Source: Lachnospiraceae bacterium (GTDB taxonomy: Bacteria; Bacillota_A; Clostridia; Lachnospirales; Lachnospiraceae). Taken from it: DNA of 8,714 nucleotides. The notes under the pieces were generated by a model. That model did no database searches and was not told the origin of the DNA. It worked only from the letters and a program-made list of their open reading frames with translations. Position numbers and translations under genes: made by a program. The first letter of the stretch is position 1. Each line of letters opens with the position of its first letter. The DNA lies in contig JAGZJD010000083.1 in the NCBI GenBank assembly GCA_018365895.1, forward strand, positions 1 through 8,714, read 5' to 3'. Of the stretch, positions 6,813 to 8,714 are shown one piece after another.

Positions 6813-8222
6813 ATGAAGAATGAAGTAATGTTAATTACTTATGGAGACAGCTTGGGAAAAAATTTTAAGGAACTGGAACAGATTTTAGATGAGCATTATC
6901 AAGGGGCAATAGGGAGTGTCCACATTCTTCCTTTTTTTCCGTCTTCCGCAGATCGAGGATTTGCACCAATGTGTTATGATAAGGTGGATAAAAAGTTTGG
7001 AGATTTTTCAGATTTGGAAAGAATAGGAAAAAAATATGACCTTATGTATGACTTTATGGTAAATCATATCTCTGCGCATTCCAAATACTATTTAGATTTT
7101 CAAGAGAAAAAAGAAAATTCTCAATACAAAGACCTGTTTATAAGGTATAAAGAATTTTGGAAAGATGGAGAACCAAGTCAGGAGCAGATAGAGAAAATTT
7201 ACAAAAGAAAACCTAAGGCACCATATGTCAATCTTACCTTTTTTGATGGAACAACAGAAAAAATATGGTGTACATTTGGAGAAGAGCAGATTGATTTAGA
7301 TATTCGAAAACCATTGACGCAAAAGTTCATTGAAGATACAATTCGATTTATGTGTAAACATGGAGCACGCGTAATACGCTTGGACGCATTTGCATATGCA
7401 GCAAAAAAAGAGAACACAAGTTGTTTCTTTGTAGAACCCCAGATGTGGGAGTTACTTTCTAAAATAGAAGAAATTGCAAAAGAATACGAGGTGGAGATCC
7501 TTCCTGAAATTCATGAACATTATTCTATTCAGATGAAAATCGCTGAGAAAGGATTTTGGGTATATGATTTTGCCCTTCCTATGCTTGTGCTTCATGCTTT
7601 ATATACACATAGGGGAGACCGATTGAAACATTGGCTGGATATTTGTCCGCGAAAACAAATGACAACGTTAGATACCCACGATGGAATTGGTGTTGTTGAT
7701 GTAGTTGATTTACTGACATCAGAAGAAATTGAAGAAACAAAAGAGCTTCTTTATGAGAAAGGAGCAAATGTTAAGAAAAAATATAGCAGTGCAGAATATA
7801 ATAACCTTGATATTTATCAGATTAATTGCAGTTTTTATTCTGCGCTTGGAAACAATGACGATGCGTATCTGCTAGCCAGAGCGATTCAGTTCTTTGCACC
7901 CGGAATCCCGCAAATCTATTACGTTGGGATGCTTGCAGGGGAGAATGATCTAGAATTGCTTGAAAAAACAAAAGAAGGACGAAATATTAACAGACATTAT
8001 TATTCAATAGCAGAAGTGAAAGAAAATCTGAGACGACCAGTTGTGAAAAAGCTAAGGGATTTAATGCGATTTCGAAATAGGAGTAAGGCATTTGACGGAG
8101 AATGTTTTTGTGAAGTAAATGGGGAACATCTTAGAATAATTAGAAAAGGAGTGGAGCAGGAGGCAGTATTAGAGGCAAATTTACTTACATATCAGTATAA
8201 TATAATTGAAAAAGAAGTTTAA
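6813..8222 (+). CDS. gtfA: Sucrose phosphorylase (GH13 subfamily 18)
   Basis: A 469-residue cytosolic enzyme that converts sucrose and phosphate to alpha-glucose 1-phosphate and fructose, saving ATP compared with hydrolysis. All GH13 landmarks are present: DFMVNH (80-85), nucleophile D191 in IRLDAFAYA, acid/base E232 in LPEIHEHY, and H289-D290 (transition-state stabiliser) in LDTHDGIG. D48 in ADRGFAP and the [10 protein letters not shown] segment (389-398) form the glucose site. The acceptor loop NNLDIYQIN (330-338) matches, from memory, sucrose-specific GtfA of Streptococcus mutans and bifidobacterial sucrose phosphorylase. This argues against the sucrose 6'-phosphate, glucosylglycerol or glucosylglycerate phosphorylases of the same subfamily. 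No signal peptide. It is slightly shorter than S. mutans GtfA (about 480 residues), with a compact C-terminal domain. AGAGGTGAT (6801-6809) overlaps the preceding stop codon, so translation is coupled. It is the last gene of the operon. Confidence 0.94.
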   Translation: MKNEVMLITYGDSLGKNFKELEQILDEHYQGAIGSVHILPFFPSSADRGFAPMCYDKVDKKFGDFSDLERIGKKYDLMYDFMVNHISAHSKYYLDFQEKKENSQYKDLFIRYKEFWKDGEPSQEQIEKIYKRKPKAPYVNLTFFDGTTEKIWCTFGEEQIDLDIRKPLTQKFIEDTIRFMCKHGARVIRLDAFAYAAKKENTSCFFVEPQMWELLSKIEEIAKEYEVEILPEIHEHYSIQMKIAEKGFWVYDFALPMLVLHALYTHRGDRLKHWLDICPRKQMTTLDTHDGIGVVDVVDLLTSEEIEETKELLYEKGANVKKKYSSAEYNNLDIYQINCSFYSALGNNDDAYLLARAIQFFAPGIPQIYYVGMLAGENDLELLEKTKEGRNINRHYYSIAEVKENLRRPVVKKLRDLMRFRNRSKAFDGECFCEVNGEHLRIIRKGVEQEAVLEANLLTYQYNIIEKEV

Positions 8223-8224
8223 TA

Positions 8225-8436
8225 TACACAGCGAAACCCCGTTAACCTTTCGGCTAACGGGGTTCGTTGTTTTATAGTTATCTAAAGGAATGAGAGTAAA
8301 GTGTACATCTTCAAATCTGAAGATGATTACTTTATGAGGGGGGAGATAGTTGTTCTATCAACTATCTGACTTTAGTATAAAAGAAAAATGTGTCTAAAAT
8401 ATGATTAGATTCTAAAAGAAAAAGAAATTTTATTAA
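8225..8436. repeat. Structured direct repeat, copy 1 (about 212 bp)
   Basis: This stretch recurs at 8482-8697 with about 94% identity by eye. It holds the terminator hairpin; a second hairpin CATCTTCA (8306-8313)/TGAAGATG (8318-8325), extended across a 3x3 internal loop by TAAAGT (8297-8302)/ACTTTA (8329-8334); a G-run (GAGGGGGGAGA) near 8336-8346; and a third, perfect 9-bp hairpin AGATAGTTG (8344-8352)/CAACTATCT (8359-8367). The last 70 bp are A/T-rich and unstructured. No coding potential is kept between copies. I do not recognise it as a named RNA family or insertion sequence. It has no terminal inverted repeats and no transposase gene. Confidence 0.88.
8228..8273 (+). terminator. Strong rho-independent terminator of the sucrose operon (within repeat copy 1)
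   Basis: AACCCCGTTA (8235-8244) pairs perfectly with TAACGGGGTT (8255-8264). One A/C mismatch and two C-G pairs continue to a four-base loop. Past a bulged A the stem extends with ACAGCG (8228-8233) and CGTTGT (8265-8270), one G-U pair included. TTTT (8270-8273) ends it. It starts six bases after the gtfA stop codon, so it should end the operon transcript. It is also the first module of a repeat. Confidence 0.82.
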
Positions 8437-8481
8437 GCACTTCTTAAGGTTGGAGAAAACACAGTTTCTTTTCTATAAGCG

Positions 8482-8697
8482 TACACAGCGAAAACCCGCT
8501 AACCACAAGGGCTAACGGGCTTCGTTGTTTTATAGTTATCTAAAGGAATGAGAGTAAAGTGTACATCTTCAGAAATCTGAAGATGATTACTTTATGAGGG
8601 GGGAGATAGTTGTTCTATCAACTATCTGACTCTAAGTATAAAAGAAAAATGTGTCCAAAATATGATTAGATTCTAAAAGAAAAAATAATTTTATTAA
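8482..8697. repeat. Structured direct repeat, copy 2 (about 216 bp)
   Basis: Second copy of the 8225-8436 element, after a 45-bp unrelated spacer (8437-8481). The differences are about ten substitutions and four inserted bases: one in the loop of the first hairpin, GA at the second hairpin, and one after the third. The GA insertion lengthens the second stem to CATCTTCAG (8564-8572)/CTGAAGATG (8577-8585) with loop AAAT. The third hairpin (8604-8612 with 8619-8627) and the G-run are unchanged. The copy ends 17 bp before the window edge, so further copies beyond are possible. No gene is seen anywhere in 8223-8714. Confidence 0.88.
8485..8531 (+). terminator. Terminator-like hairpin opening repeat copy 2
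   Basis: This is the counterpart of the operon terminator: the left arm AACCCGCTAACC (8493-8504) faces GGCTAACGGGCTT (8510-8522). An outer ACAGCG/CGTTGT helix is followed by TTTT (8528-8531). On the + strand it has three A/C mismatches and is therefore weaker than copy 1. No gene lies just upstream, so it could be a back-up terminator or simply part of the repeat. Confidence 0.5.
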
Positions 8698-8714
8698 AGA
8701 GATATAAAAATAGA

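Noticed and set aside
6813..8222. Sucrose 6'-phosphate phosphorylase or glucosylglycerate/glucosylglycerol phosphorylase
   Set aside because: Same GH13_18 subfamily, but the acceptor loop NNLDIYQIN follows sucrose-specific enzymes, and ABC import delivers unphosphorylated sugar. An enzyme assay would be decisive.
8290..8337. 15-codon ORF (ATG at 8290) inside repeat copy 1
   Set aside because: Copy 2 shifts frame at the GA insertion and stops after ten codons. The codons coincide with a hairpin, so structure rather than coding is conserved.
8388..8408. 6-codon ORF after the G-run in the repeat (ATG TGT C-T/C-A AAA TAT GAT stop)
   Set aside because: Present in both copies, but too short, and the G-run is more than 40 bases upstream, too far to act as a ribosome-binding site.
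8225..8697. CRISPR array or insertion sequence
   Set aside because: Only two long units with one 45-bp spacer, no short repeat-spacer periodicity, no terminal inverted repeats and no transposase gene.

Overview
The window looks like chromosome of a low-GC, AT-rich Firmicute, most likely a gut clostridium of the Lachnospiraceae type. Signs are strong AGGAGG ribosome-binding sites, A-ending codon preference, short intergenic spacers, and a sucrose phosphorylase that closely resembles my memory of streptococcal GtfA. The genus cannot be fixed from sequence alone.

Layout, all genes on the + strand: (1) bases 1-293, the C-terminal end of a MATE-type multidrug efflux protein, cut by the window edge; (2) 431-1450, a LacI-family repressor with its own promoter and an overlapping operator; (3) 1451-1683, a 233-bp control region with a hairpin after the repressor, two further operators, and a perfect 27-bp A/T palindrome; (4) 1684-8222, one tight operon of six genes: sugar-binding lipoprotein, two ABC permeases, a YdhF-type aldo/keto reductase, a Gfo/Idh/MocA-type oxidoreductase and sucrose phosphorylase (GH13_18); (5) 8223-8714, no gene, but a strong terminator and two direct copies of a structured element of about 214 bp.

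Inferred working model: the binding protein captures sucrose or a related disaccharide and the two permeases import it unphosphorylated. No ATPase gene is present, so a shared MsmK/MsiK-type ATPase encoded elsewhere is expected. Sucrose phosphorylase then converts cytosolic sucrose plus phosphate to glucose 1-phosphate and fructose. The LacI-family protein represses itself and the operon through three sites that share the half-site AGGAAAAC. This resembles the streptococcal msm/gtfA arrangement, but the two oxidoreductase genes between permeases and phosphorylase are not part of that classical scheme. They suggest that oxidised, reduced or isomeric forms of the sugar are also handled.

The best candidates for something undescribed are the redox pair within a phosphorolytic sucrose operon, where the dehydrogenase lacks the family's usual EKP lysine, and the paired structured repeats downstream. 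Most of the rest is a conventional sugar-utilisation locus.
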